A stretch of 64,000 nt of DNA from Oxalobacteraceae bacterium OTU3CAMAD1 (GTDB taxonomy: Bacteria > Pseudomonadota > Gammaproteobacteria > Burkholderiales > Burkholderiaceae_D), in the NCBI GenBank assembly GCA_024123915.1, contig CP099650.1:3410001-3474000 (forward strand), in the 5' to 3' direction. Positions 1-6,982 of the stretch are shown here, one piece after another (positions within the stretch are counted from its first letter, which is position 1; each line of letters begins with the position of its first letter). The notes below the pieces were generated by a model, which saw only the letters and a list, made by a program, of their open reading frames with translations, did no database searches and was not told where the DNA came from. A program made the position numbers and the translations under genes.

Positions 1-50
1 CGGCAGGCGATGCGGCCAAGCAAAAACACGGCGCCCGCTTGCGCACGTAA
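1..50 (+). CDS. pheT: Phenylalanyl-tRNA synthetase beta subunit, last 16 residues
   Basis: Only the 3' end lies in the window: 15 sense codons and a TAA stop at 48-50, ending in HGARLRT. PheT proteins commonly end in a short basic tail of this kind. In betaproteobacteria pheT normally sits directly upstream of ihfA and its merR partner, as here. The identification rests mainly on gene order, because 15 residues are too few for a family assignment. Confidence 0.55.
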   Translation, partial: AGDAAKQKHGARLRT

Positions 51-104
51 TGTGCCGATAAGGCCATCGCCACGCGGTTCCGTTTTCTTTTTTTGATCAT
101 TCGG

Positions 105-138
105 GAGTCCGGCAAAAGGCCGGACTCATTCGTTCTTT
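105..138 (+). terminator. Hairpin between pheT and ihfA
   Basis: A perfect 9-bp stem, GAGTCCGGC (105-113) and GCCGGACTC (119-127), closes a 5-base loop and is followed by a T-rich stretch ending near 138. It resembles a weak intrinsic terminator or attenuator. The T tract is interrupted, so partial read-through from the phe genes into ihfA is plausible. Confidence 0.5.
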
Positions 139-571
139 GATAAGGCAGGGCAGGAAAATTAATAACAACGACGTTGATTCCGCCGTACTCCAATCCGCAT
201 TGGCTGCCGATTTGCATCGCGCCATGCAGGTCGCCAAGGTACGCCAGGATGCGGAAAAAGATTTGCCCACGCTGACCAAGGCGGAGCTGGCCGAACTGCT
301 GTTCGAACAGGTCGGTCTGAACAAGCGCGAGGCCAAGGACATGGTGGAGACCTTCTTCGACGAGATCCGCAACGCGCTCGAGCGTGGCGAAGCCGTCAAG
401 CTGTCCGGGTTCGGCAACTTCCAGTTGCGCGACAAGCCGCAGCGTCCGGGGCGCAATCCCAAGACCGGCGAGGAAATCCCGATCACGGCGCGCCGCGTCG
501 TGACCTTCCATGCGAGTCAAAAACTCAAGGGCATGGTCGAAGAGACCAATCCGATGGCGCGTGCCGCCTGA
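137..571 (+). CDS. ihfA: Integration host factor alpha subunit
   Basis: DNA-bending nucleoid protein that pairs with IhfB and is needed for recombination, sigma-54 promoters and replication control. The HU/IHF fold runs from about residue 42 ([15 protein letters not shown]) to the end, with the flank motif GFGNF and the DNA-intercalating arm RPGRNPKTG. The family core is about 100 residues, so this version has an extra N-terminal segment of about 40. The start is uncertain: TTG at 137 is the upstream limit and lacks a clear ribosome site, an AGGA lies at 152-155 just before an ATT codon at 158, and ATG at 224 would give 115 residues. The merR gene follows after 13 bases. Confidence 0.93.
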   Translation: MIRQGRKINNNDVDSAVLQSALAADLHRAMQVAKVRQDAEKDLPTLTKAELAELLFEQVGLNKREAKDMVETFFDEIRNALERGEAVKLSGFGNFQLRDKPQRPGRNPKTGEEIPITARRVVTFHASQKLKGMVEETNPMARAA

Positions 572-584
572 GTGGGAGTGAGTG

Positions 585-992
585 ATGAACGATCGTCTCG
601 CCAAGTCCGAACTGGTCGTCCTGCCGCCGATACCGGCCAAGCGCTACTTCACCATCGGTGAGGTCAGCGAGCTGTGCGGCGTCAAGCCGCATGTGCTGCG
701 TTACTGGGAGCAGGAATTCACCCAGCTCAAGCCCGTCAAACGGCGCGGCAACCGCCGCTATTACCAGCACCACGAAGTGCTGTTGATACGCCGCATCCGC
801 GAGCTGTTGTACGAGCAAGGCTTCACCATCAGCGGGGCGCGCAATAAACTGGACAGCCGTGCTGTCGATGGCGCGGCGGCGGAGTATGATGGCGGTTTCG
901 GCGAAGAGGCTAAAGCGGTTCCCGCTCCGTTGGACCGGGAACTGATACGCAGCGAACTGCTTTCCATCCTCAGTCTGCTCCAGCAAGACTAG
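585..992 (+). CDS. MerR-family transcriptional regulator, ihfA partner
   Basis: A 135-residue MerR-type regulator. The N-terminal winged helix-turn-helix covers about residues 17-85, with the family pattern YFTIGEVSELCGV followed by LRYWEQEF and RRYY. The C-terminal part is short, lacks a metal-binding cysteine cluster and ends in a helical tail. ATG at 585 is preferred to GTG at 582 because GGGAG at 574-578 gives proper spacing. Its position right after ihfA is conserved in proteobacteria, but its regulon is not known to me. No ligand can be inferred from the sequence. Confidence 0.9.
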   Translation: MNDRLAKSELVVLPPIPAKRYFTIGEVSELCGVKPHVLRYWEQEFTQLKPVKRRGNRRYYQHHEVLLIRRIRELLYEQGFTISGARNKLDSRAVDGAAAEYDGGFGEEAKAVPAPLDRELIRSELLSILSLLQQD

Positions 993-1032
993 CGCGCACA
1001 CCACTGCGCGGAGCGTGGCAAGAAGCTAATTC

Positions 1033-1078
1033 CTGATATACTTTCAATATTATTCAATTATCAGCGACGCTGATATAC
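1033..1078 (+). promoter_or_regulatory. Palindrome and direct repeats before the NarL-type regulator gene
   Basis: CTGATATAC occurs twice, at 1033-1041 and 1070-1078. TATCAGC and GCTGATA form a palindrome at 1059-1075 around a GAC centre. The cluster lies 60-110 bases before the regulator start at 1140 in otherwise AT-rich DNA, where an operator would be expected. The binding protein is unknown; autoregulation is an inference. Confidence 0.45.
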
Positions 1079-1139
1079 ACGGTGGCGTGAAGTCCGACGT
1101 GCCCGAGCGGGCGCGAGCCGGACAAGACGAGGGGAAACA

Positions 1140-1772
1140 ATGATACGCGTTGCCATTTGTGACGACCATCAGATAGTAAGAGCAGGATTTAAACAGATTT
1201 TTTCGGCGTCGGACGATTTCGACGTGGTCGCGGAAGCCGGTACGGGGCGTGAAGCGCTCGATATTGCTCGCCGCGAGATTTGCGACGTGTTGCTGCTCGA
1301 TATCGCCATGCCCGACCAGAGCGGCATCGATACCTTGCGCACGATACGCCAGGGGCAGCCCGATCTGCCGGTGCTGATTCTGTCCGGGTATCCGGCACAG
1401 CAGTACGCACTGAACTTGTTCAAAATGGGCGCCAACGGCTATTTGAACAAGGAATGCGAGGCCGACGAGCTGATCACCGCCGTGCGCACCGTGTATCAGG
1501 GCCGTCGCTATGTCAGCTCGACCGTCGGCGAATTGCTGGCGCAAAGCTTCGACCGCGACCCCAACACGGCGCTGCACACCGAGTTGTCCGACCGCGAGTT
1601 CCAGGTTTTCCTGCGGCTGGCGCGCGGCGCGACGGTGTCCGATATCGGCGTGGCGTTGTCATTAAGCATCAAAACCGTCAGCACCTACCGCACCCGCATC
1701 ATGGAAAAGATGGGGATGCAGTCGAACAGCGATTTAACATATTACGCAATGAAAAATAACTTGCTGGACTGA
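1140..1772 (+). CDS. NarL/FixJ-family response regulator
   Basis: A 210-residue two-component response regulator. The receiver domain (residues 1-120) has the acidic pair D8-D9, phospho-acceptor D54 in LLLDIAMPD, and a conserved lysine in YLNKE. A LuxR-type helix-turn-helix occupies about residues 145-205 (LSDREFQVFLRLARG, then SIKTVSTYRTRIMEKMG). ATG at 1140 is preceded by GAGGGG at good spacing. The CHASE3 histidine kinase 150 bases downstream is its probable partner. The layout resembles UvrY/GacA-type regulators, but I would not give it that name on sequence alone. Confidence 0.93.
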   Translation: MIRVAICDDHQIVRAGFKQIFSASDDFDVVAEAGTGREALDIARREICDVLLLDIAMPDQSGIDTLRTIRQGQPDLPVLILSGYPAQQYALNLFKMGANGYLNKECEADELITAVRTVYQGRRYVSSTVGELLAQSFDRDPNTALHTELSDREFQVFLRLARGATVSDIGVALSLSIKTVSTYRTRIMEKMGMQSNSDLTYYAMKNNLLD

Positions 1773-1785
1773 AATCTTTCAAGCC

Positions 1786-1802
1786 GGTCTCGTCCTGAGA
1801 CC
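1786..1802 (+). terminator. Weak hairpin after the response regulator
   Basis: GGTCTC (1786-1791) and GAGACC (1797-1802) form a 6-bp stem with a GTCCT loop just after the regulator stop. No run of T follows, so it is at best a weak terminator or RNA-stability structure. Confidence 0.3.
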
Positions 1803-1870
1803 ACTTGCTTAATGGATACAGTTGCGCACTCTTGGGGTGCGCCGCTGCTGCATCTATTTCCCTAACGGAC

Positions 1871-1876
1871 TATAAT
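1871..1876 (+). promoter_or_regulatory. Candidate -10 box before the CHASE3 kinase
   Basis: A consensus TATAAT lies 49 bases before the kinase start at 1925. The hexamer 17 bases upstream (CTGCAT) is a poor -35, so recognition would depend on an activator or other contacts. It suggests the kinase has its own promoter. Confidence 0.4.
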
Positions 1877-1924
1877 TAGCTAGCCTGGCGTGTTGCCGGT
1901 CGTTATAACCCGCGAAGGAAGTGG

Positions 1925-3562
1925 ATGTATTTCACCGTCGAAACAGCGCCGCATCACCGCCTGCCGCTGTACAAGACCGTATTGTGCGTGACCTGCGCCC
2001 TGCTGCTGATCGTGAACGGCTTCAGCCTGTTTTACAATCTGCAGGCCCTGCGCGGCGCCCAAGTGCTGCTCGGACAGAGCGCGCGCGTCGCCGACCGCCT
2101 GCAATACCTCAACGTCCTGGTGCTCGACGCCGAAAGCAGCATGCGCGGCTATTTCCTGTCCGGCAGCGACGCGTATCTCGGGCCGACCCGCACCGCGCTG
2201 GTCGACAGCGAACACGAATTCAAGGAACTGCAAAAGCTGCTGGCCGATAATCCGACCCAGCTCAAGAATCTGACCCAGCTGCAAACCCTGGTGCGCCGCC
2301 GCCTGACCACCGTCAGCCAGGCGATCGACGTCTACCGTGAAGGCGGTCTCGAGGAGATCGTCAAGATCGCCAAACTGAGCGACGGGCGCGGCAGCATGGA
2401 TGAGATCCGCCTGCAGGTCGTCATCATGGAGCAGGAGCAGAACGAGACCATGGCCACGCGTAGTGCCATGTTCTATCAGGAATATCAAAAGGCCGTGTTG
2501 CTCGGCATGAGCATCAACGCCGTCGCCATCGTGGTGCTGATCATGTTCTATCAACTGGTGCGGCGCAGCTTCGCCAACCGGGCCCAAGTCGAGCACGCGC
2601 TGCAGGCGGCCAACGAAACATTGGAAACGCAGGTCGAGCAGCGGACCGAGCAGCTATCCGTGCTGTCGCGCCACCTGATCAGTATCAGCGAGGAGGAAAA
2701 GGTCAGGCTCTCGCGCGAGTTGCACGACGAGATGGGGGCCTTCCTGACCTCGATCAGCATGGACATCGCCGCCGTCACCCAGCAGTTGCAAAAGAACCAG
2801 CCCGAGATGGCCGCCCAGCTCAAGCGCGCGCGCGGCACCCTGATGGAGGCGGTGGAGATGAAGCGCCGCATCGTCGAGAACCTGCGACCCAGCCTGCTGG
2901 ACAATCTGGGCCTGTGCGCCGCCATCGAAAGTTATTGCGACGAGTTCAGCCGCATGGCGCAGGTGCGCTGCGATTGCGACGTCGCCGCCGATATCGAGGC
3001 GCTGGGCCGCGACTCCGGCGACCTGTCGATCGCCTTGTTCCGCATCGTGCAGGAATCGCTCACCAATATCCGCAAGTACGCCAAGGCCAGCCGCGTGACG
3101 GTGACCTTGAACCGCAATCAGGAAGTGCTGATGCTGCGCATTATCGACGACGGTATCGGCATCGACGCCAACAACATCGTCAAGCCGATGTCGCACGGCC
3201 TGCTGGGCATGCGCGAGCGCGCCTTGCTGCTGGGCGGGACGATGACGATACGGCGCGGACGCAATGATACGGGGACCTGCATCGAGGTGGCCATTCCGCT
3301 GCGTAAGAGCGATGGCGGGAAGGAAGCGGGAAGTCAGCCGGCCCAAGCGCCGGGACAAGAGCGCCGCATGCAGCCGAGGACGGTGGAGGCGATGATGGCG
3401 GCAACGGCGCCAACGCCGGCGCCTTTGCCGCCGCTGCCATCCGCCATCACGGACGTTCTTAACAGCGTGCTACATCAACCAGAAGACGATCATACTCAGT
3501 CTTCGCAACCTTATAGCACTCACCCGCATAATCCTCCAAGCCTGAGCGATCAAGCACGGTGA
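1925..3562 (+). CDS. CHASE3-type sensor histidine kinase (HisKA_3)
   Basis: A 545-residue membrane kinase. A first membrane helix (about residues 16-38) and a second (about 190-212) enclose a helical CHASE3-like periplasmic domain containing MRGYFLSG. A coiled segment leads to a HisKA_3 dimerisation domain with phospho-accepting H267 in SRELHDEMGAFL. The ATPase domain has the N-box (FRIVQESLTNIRKYAKA), the G1 box DDGIGID and the G2 box HGLLGMRERALLLGG. ATG at 1925 follows GAAGGAAG. It presumably phosphorylates the regulator encoded upstream. The last 90 or so residues are an Ala/Pro-rich tail outside the kinase domain, and its final 34 codons lie antisense to the 3' end of the Crp-type gene. 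Confidence 0.93.
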   Translation: MYFTVETAPHHRLPLYKTVLCVTCALLLIVNGFSLFYNLQALRGAQVLLGQSARVADRLQYLNVLVLDAESSMRGYFLSGSDAYLGPTRTALVDSEHEFKELQKLLADNPTQLKNLTQLQTLVRRRLTTVSQAIDVYREGGLEEIVKIAKLSDGRGSMDEIRLQVVIMEQEQNETMATRSAMFYQEYQKAVLLGMSINAVAIVVLIMFYQLVRRSFANRAQVEHALQAANETLETQVEQRTEQLSVLSRHLISISEEEKVRLSRELHDEMGAFLTSISMDIAAVTQQLQKNQPEMAAQLKRARGTLMEAVEMKRRIVENLRPSLLDNLGLCAAIESYCDEFSRMAQVRCDCDVAADIEALGRDSGDLSIALFRIVQESLTNIRKYAKASRVTVTLNRNQEVLMLRIIDDGIGIDANNIVKPMSHGLLGMRERALLLGGTMTIRRGRNDTGTCIEVAIPLRKSDGGKEAGSQPAQAPGQERRMQPRTVEAMMAATAPTPAPLPPLPSAITDVLNSVLHQPEDDHTQSSQPYSTHPHNPPSLSDQAR

Positions 3563-4268
3563 TGTTGCCACGGCGGTAGGTGATCAAGCCTTCTTCCTGC
3601 AGCTTGCCGGCGGCGGCGGTGATGCTCTCGCGGCGCACGCCCAGCATGATCGAAATCATTTCCTGCGTTACTTTCAGTTCGTTCGATGGCGAGCGGTCCA
3701 GGCGGTCCAGCAGCCAGCGGCACAGCTTTTGTTCGATCGAGCTGTGGCGGCCGCCGACGGCGTTTTGCGCCATCTGCGCGAACAGCGCGGTGTTGTAGCG
3801 CATCAGCAGCGCGGGCAGGGCGCCGCCCTGGTTGAAGGCGTCGCGCAGGTGCTGGGCCTTCATGCGGTAGCCGTAACCGGCGGCCTGCACCACGGCGCTG
3901 CACATGGCGCGCTCGCCGTCGAACAGCGACACGCCAACCACGCCTTCATGGCCGACGACGGCGATCTCGGTGGTGGCGCCGTCTTCCATCACATACAGCA
4001 GCGACACGATGGCGGTGGTGGGGAAATGGACGTACTCCATCGCGCCGCCGAATTCAAACAGTTCTTTGCCAAAGGGCAGGGTGACAAGTTCCAGGTGTTC
4101 GAACAACGACTCGAGCACGTCACGCGGAAGCGCGGCCAGCAGTTCGTTTTGCTGGGTGCCGCTGTAGCTGACAACAGGCCGCGACGCAACCTTAAATTCT
4201 TTTGAATCGACCGCCATGGTGCTGGATACGGTGGATTTCTCGGTTGCGTTGACTTGGGTGTTGTTCAT
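3459..4268 (-). CDS. Crp/Fnr-family transcriptional regulator
   Basis: A 269-residue regulator with an N-terminal extension of about 35 residues, a cyclic-nucleotide-binding-type beta-roll (about 45-165, with FPTTAIVSLLYVMEDG and AVVGHEGVVG), and a Crp-type helix-turn-helix near residues 205-245 (TQEMISIMLGVRRESIT). The four-cysteine cluster of Fnr is absent, so it is not an oxygen-sensing Fnr. The effector-pocket residues typical of cAMP binding are not obvious either. It is divergent from the OmpR-type regulator across 219 bases and convergent with the upstream kinase, overlapping it by 104 bases. Confidence 0.93.
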   Translation of the reverse strand: MNNTQVNATEKSTVSSTMAVDSKEFKVASRPVVSYSGTQQNELLAALPRDVLESLFEHLELVTLPFGKELFEFGGAMEYVHFPTTAIVSLLYVMEDGATTEIAVVGHEGVVGVSLFDGERAMCSAVVQAAGYGYRMKAQHLRDAFNQGGALPALLMRYNTALFAQMAQNAVGGRHSSIEQKLCRWLLDRLDRSPSNELKVTQEMISIMLGVRRESITAAAGKLQEEGLITYRRGNITVLDRSGLEDYAGECYKVAKTEYDRLLVDVARC

Positions 4269-4404
4269 ATTTTCCTCACTAATCTCTGGCTTTACAAATC
4301 ACGTCGGTGCTTTATCTGACGTGGTGTTGCCACTTTAGGGGGAATGTTAGTTTGCGAACATAAGAGGAGTGGACGCACAAATGTAGGCTTGCAACATGGT
4401 TGGT

Positions 4405-4422
4405 TGTAGGTCTACTCCTACA
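4405..4422. promoter_or_regulatory. TGTAGG-N6-CCTACA inverted repeat in the divergent region
   Basis: Perfect 6-bp half-sites lie in the 219-base gap between the Crp-type gene (minus) and the OmpR-type regulator (plus). A half-site relative (TGTAGG) also occurs at 4382-4387. It is a plausible dimer-binding operator controlling either gene. The factor is not known. Confidence 0.4.
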
Positions 4423-4487
4423 CAGTGACTATGTTTCTGTTAATCGCCGGTGCATAATGCACAAATCCCAGTCGAAGGGCGCACAAC

Positions 4488-5174
4488 ATGCATGTACTTG
4501 TAGTGGAAGACGACGCGGTACTCGCCGACGGCCTGAGCCGCGTGTTGGGCGGCCATGGTATGGTGGTCGAGGTGGTCGGCGACGGCTCCCAGGCCGACAC
4601 GCTGTTGCAGCGCGCCGCCCAGGCCGAGGTTATCGTGCTCGACATCGGCCTGCCGGGCATTGACGGCTTCGAGGTGGTGCGCCGCCTGCGCGCGCGCGGC
4701 AGCCAGGTGCCGGTGCTGTTGCTGACGGCGCGCGACGCCATCGAGGACCGCGTGCGCGGACTGGAACTGGGCGCCGACGACTATCTGGTCAAACCCTTCG
4801 CCACCGCCGAGCTGGTCGCGCGGATCAAGGCCCTGGCGCGGCGCAATGCGCCCAAGCCGACGGTGCTGGCGCTGGGCGACCTGGCGCTGGACCTGTCGGC
4901 CAAGCGGGCGCGGGTGCGCGACAAAACCGTCGAGCTGTCGGTGCGGGAATGGGCGGTGCTCGAATACCTGCTGCAGCACGGCGCGCGGGTGGTGTCCAAG
5001 CAGCAGATCATCGAAGCCATCCTGCCGTGGGGCGACGACCTGACCCTGAACGCGGTCGAAGTGTACATCTCGCGGCTGCGGCTGAAGATCGCCGACGCCG
5101 GCGTTTCGATCCGCACCATCCGTGGTTTCGGCTACATGCTGGAGCTGGCGCCCGCGCGGGGTGCGGATGACTAG
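4488..5174 (+). CDS. OmpR-family response regulator (TctD/QseB-like)
   Basis: A 228-residue regulator. The receiver domain (1-115) has E7-D8-D9, phospho-acceptor D52 in IVLDIGLPGIDG, a threonine in LLLTARD and lysine in YLVKPF. The winged-helix OmpR-type DNA-binding domain follows (about 125-222), with LSVREWAVLEYLL and the recognition-helix segment NAVEVYISRLRLKI. Its stop overlaps the start of the downstream kinase by 8 bases, so the two are translationally coupled and form a cognate pair. The family resembles TctD, QseB and PmrA, which bind paired direct half-sites. A candidate for such a site lies before the pilin operon downstream. Confidence 0.95.
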   Translation: MHVLVVEDDAVLADGLSRVLGGHGMVVEVVGDGSQADTLLQRAAQAEVIVLDIGLPGIDGFEVVRRLRARGSQVPVLLLTARDAIEDRVRGLELGADDYLVKPFATAELVARIKALARRNAPKPTVLALGDLALDLSAKRARVRDKTVELSVREWAVLEYLLQHGARVVSKQQIIEAILPWGDDLTLNAVEVYISRLRLKIADAGVSIRTIRGFGYMLELAPARGADD

Positions 5175-6318
5175 CATCCGGCTGCGCCTGCTCAAGACGC
5201 TGATCGTGCCCATCCTGCTGATCAACCTGGCGGGCGGGGCGTTGGCCTACATGCTGGCGTGGCTGCCCGCGCAAATCGCTTTCGACCAAAACGAGTCCGG
5301 GGCACAGGCACAGGTGCAAGCTCGGGACCAGGCCGGCGCTGGACAAGCGGCGCCAACCGGACAGATCGCACCCGGCCAGGCGTCGAACAAGCACGTGCAG
5401 ATGCGCCAGGCGGTGGTGCGCGGGCTGGTGCTGCTGGAGGTCTTGATCGCGCTCGCCTGCATCGGCTTAATCTGGTTCTCGGTCAGCAACGGGCTGCGGC
5501 CGCTGAACCGACTGCGTGCCGGTCTCAACGCGCGCGACGGCGACGACCTTGCGCCGATCGCCGTCGCCGATGTCCCCTATGAACTGGAGCCTGTGGTGTC
5601 GGCCTTTAATGGCCTGCTGGACAAGGTGGGCGAGGGCGCCAGGGCGCGGCAGGACTTCCTGGCCAACGTCGCGCACCAGTTGCGCACGCCGCTGGCGGGG
5701 CTGAAGACGCAGCTCGAATGGCTGGGCGCGCGCCACGCCGAGCCGGACACGGCGCACTCGGTCAAGCTGATGCTGTCGGCCACCGAGCGCATGATCCGTC
5801 AAACCAACCAGCTGCTGTCGCTCGCGCGCGCCGAACCGAACCACTTTGAAAAGACGCGGCTGGAAGCGGTGGCGTTGAACGAGCTGGTCGAGGACGCGAT
5901 TCAATCCTTCGTCGACCAGGCCACAAGCAAAGGGATCGACATCGGTTTCGATTTGCGGCCGGTGGAGATCAGCGGCGACCGTTTCCTGCTGCGCGACCTG
6001 ATCGACAACCTGATCGACAACGCGATCCGCTACACGCCGGCGGGCGGCACGGTGACGGTGGCATGCCGGGCGGACGAGGGTGGCGGCGGTATGCTGACGG
6101 TCGAGGACAGCGGCCCCGGCATTCCGGCGGCCAAGCGCGAGCAAGTCTTCAGCCGCTACGTCCGGCTCGACGACAAGACCCACGGCAGCGGCCTGGGGCT
6201 GGCGATCGTGCGCGACATCGCCGTCGTCCACGGCGCCTCGCTGAGCATCGCCGACGCCGCCGGCGGCCAGGGCGCCCTGTTCACGGTCCGTTTCAACCTT
6301 TGGGCCACGTCCGCGTGA
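5167..6318 (+). CDS. Sensor histidine kinase with truncated periplasmic domain (TctE/QseC-like)
   Basis: A 383-residue kinase; relatives usually have about 450. ATG at 5167 lies inside the end of the regulator gene and is followed by a membrane helix (about 11-31). The family would have a sensor domain of about 130 residues here. Instead, residues 40-80 form a low-complexity Gln/Ala/Gly linker, followed by a second helix (about 87-104). Then come a HAMP-like stretch, the H-box with H170 in NVAHQLRTPLAGL, the N-box (LIDNAIRY), the G1 box DSGPGIP and the G2 box GSGLGLAIV. The catalytic parts are intact. With no folded sensor it may respond to membrane state, to a partner protein, or act constitutively. 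Confidence 0.95.
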   Translation: MTSIRLRLLKTLIVPILLINLAGGALAYMLAWLPAQIAFDQNESGAQAQVQARDQAGAGQAAPTGQIAPGQASNKHVQMRQAVVRGLVLLEVLIALACIGLIWFSVSNGLRPLNRLRAGLNARDGDDLAPIAVADVPYELEPVVSAFNGLLDKVGEGARARQDFLANVAHQLRTPLAGLKTQLEWLGARHAEPDTAHSVKLMLSATERMIRQTNQLLSLARAEPNHFEKTRLEAVALNELVEDAIQSFVDQATSKGIDIGFDLRPVEISGDRFLLRDLIDNLIDNAIRYTPAGGTVTVACRADEGGGGMLTVEDSGPGIPAAKREQVFSRYVRLDDKTHGSGLGLAIVRDIAVVHGASLSIADAAGGQGALFTVRFNLWATSA

Positions 6319-6330
6319 GTCACCTGGAGA

Positions 6331-6428
6331 CACGTAGGGCGGATTAGCGCAGCGTAATCGGCCATGCATGAGCAGCCGGTGAAATATGCATGGCCGATTA
6401 CGGCGTGCCGCCTAATCCGCCCTACGTG
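6331..6428. repeat. REP/BIME-like inverted repeat, family A, copy 1
   Basis: Two long complementary arms start with ACGTAGGGCGGATTAGCG and end with its complement CTAATCCGCCCTACGT, around a spacer near 6366-6387. Each arm also contains a small internal hairpin (GATTAGCG...CGTAATC), as in REP sequences paired into BIMEs. The element lies between the kinase stop and the pilin leader. Copies occur near 16.4, 23.0 and 55.0 kb. Confidence 0.85.
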
Positions 6429-6462
6429 GATCGGAAGTTGCCGACGGCAGTGGTCCAACTGT

Positions 6463-6502
6463 TGTTTGTCAGGTGTTTGTCAGCATTTCCTCAGGGAAAT
6501 GC
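6463..6502 (+). promoter_or_regulatory. Tandem TGTTTGTCAG repeat and hairpin before the pilin operon
   Basis: TGTTTGTCAG occurs at 6463-6472 and 6474-6483, an 11-base period giving TGTTTG-N5-TGTTTG. This is the geometry of PhoP/PmrA-type boxes bound by OmpR-family dimers. Immediately after, GCATTTCC (6483-6490) and GGAAATGC (6495-6502) form an 8-bp hairpin with a TCAG loop. The pilin start is at 6554. Control by the adjacent OmpR-type pair is an inference. Confidence 0.45.
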
Positions 6503-6553
6503 AAGCTTGGGCGCGTAGACTGGTTCCAGCAGACAACATACCTGGAGCCGGCC

Positions 6554-6982
6554 ATGAAGCAACGCATACAGAGGGGTTTCACGCTGATCGAGGTCATGGT
6601 GACCGTGGCCATCGTCGGCATCCTGCTGGCCGTGGCCGTTCCCGCCTACAGCGATTACGTGGTGCGCGGCCGCTTGAGCGAGGCGTTCACCGCGCTCGGC
6701 GGCGCCCAGCCGGCCGCCGAACAATATTGGTCGAACAACCGCACCTATGTCGGCTTCGGCGCCGCCAACACCTTCCCGGCCAATACGCCGTATTTCACCT
6801 ACGCCCTCAGCGGCGAATCGGCGTCGACCTACACCCTGACCGCGACCGGCACCGGCAAGATGGCCGGCTTCGCCTATACCATCGACCAGAGCGGCACCCA
6901 CGCGACCACCGCCAGTCCCGCCGGCTGGGGCGTCAACGCCGCCTGCTGGGTCGACCACAAGGGTGGCGCATGCACCAATTGA
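6554..6982 (+). CDS. pilE: Type IV pilin (PilE-like)
   Basis: A 142-residue prepilin. The leader MKQRIQR ends in glycine, followed by the class III signal GFTLIEVM: prepilin peptidase (PilD) would cut after the glycine, methylate the phenylalanine and rely on the glutamate at +5. A hydrophobic assembly helix continues to AYSDYVVRGRLSEA. A cysteine pair near the end (AACW and GGAC) would close the D-loop. ATG at 6554 follows CTGGAG. It is the first gene of a coupled minor-pilin operon, and the next start precedes its stop. It could be the major pilin or a PilE-type minor subunit; the sequence does not decide. Confidence 0.92.
   Translation: MKQRIQRGFTLIEVMVTVAIVGILLAVAVPAYSDYVVRGRLSEAFTALGGAQPAAEQYWSNNRTYVGFGAANTFPANTPYFTYALSGESASTYTLTATGTGKMAGFAYTIDQSGTHATTASPAGWGVNAACWVDHKGGACTN

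Noticed and set aside
993..1139. Possible tRNA after the ihfA-merR pair
   Set aside because: A tRNA gene often follows in betaproteobacteria, but no cloverleaf or CCA end was found here. The region is AT-rich promoter-like DNA.
5167..6318. Frameshift or assembly error explaining the missing kinase sensor
   Set aside because: The frame is continuous from a start overlapping the regulator gene through both membrane helices, and no displaced sensor fragment was found in the other frames of this stretch.
6331..6428. Short open frames beginning MADYAALIRP in each family A repeat
   Set aside because: These arise from the repeat arm itself (GGCCGATTACGC...) and appear at every copy. No ribosome site or further conservation.
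6364..6960. Long N-terminal extension of the FimT-like frame starting in the family A repeat
   Set aside because: The upstream part reads through the repeat and pilE in another frame. The prepilin leader and coupling support ATG at 6970.
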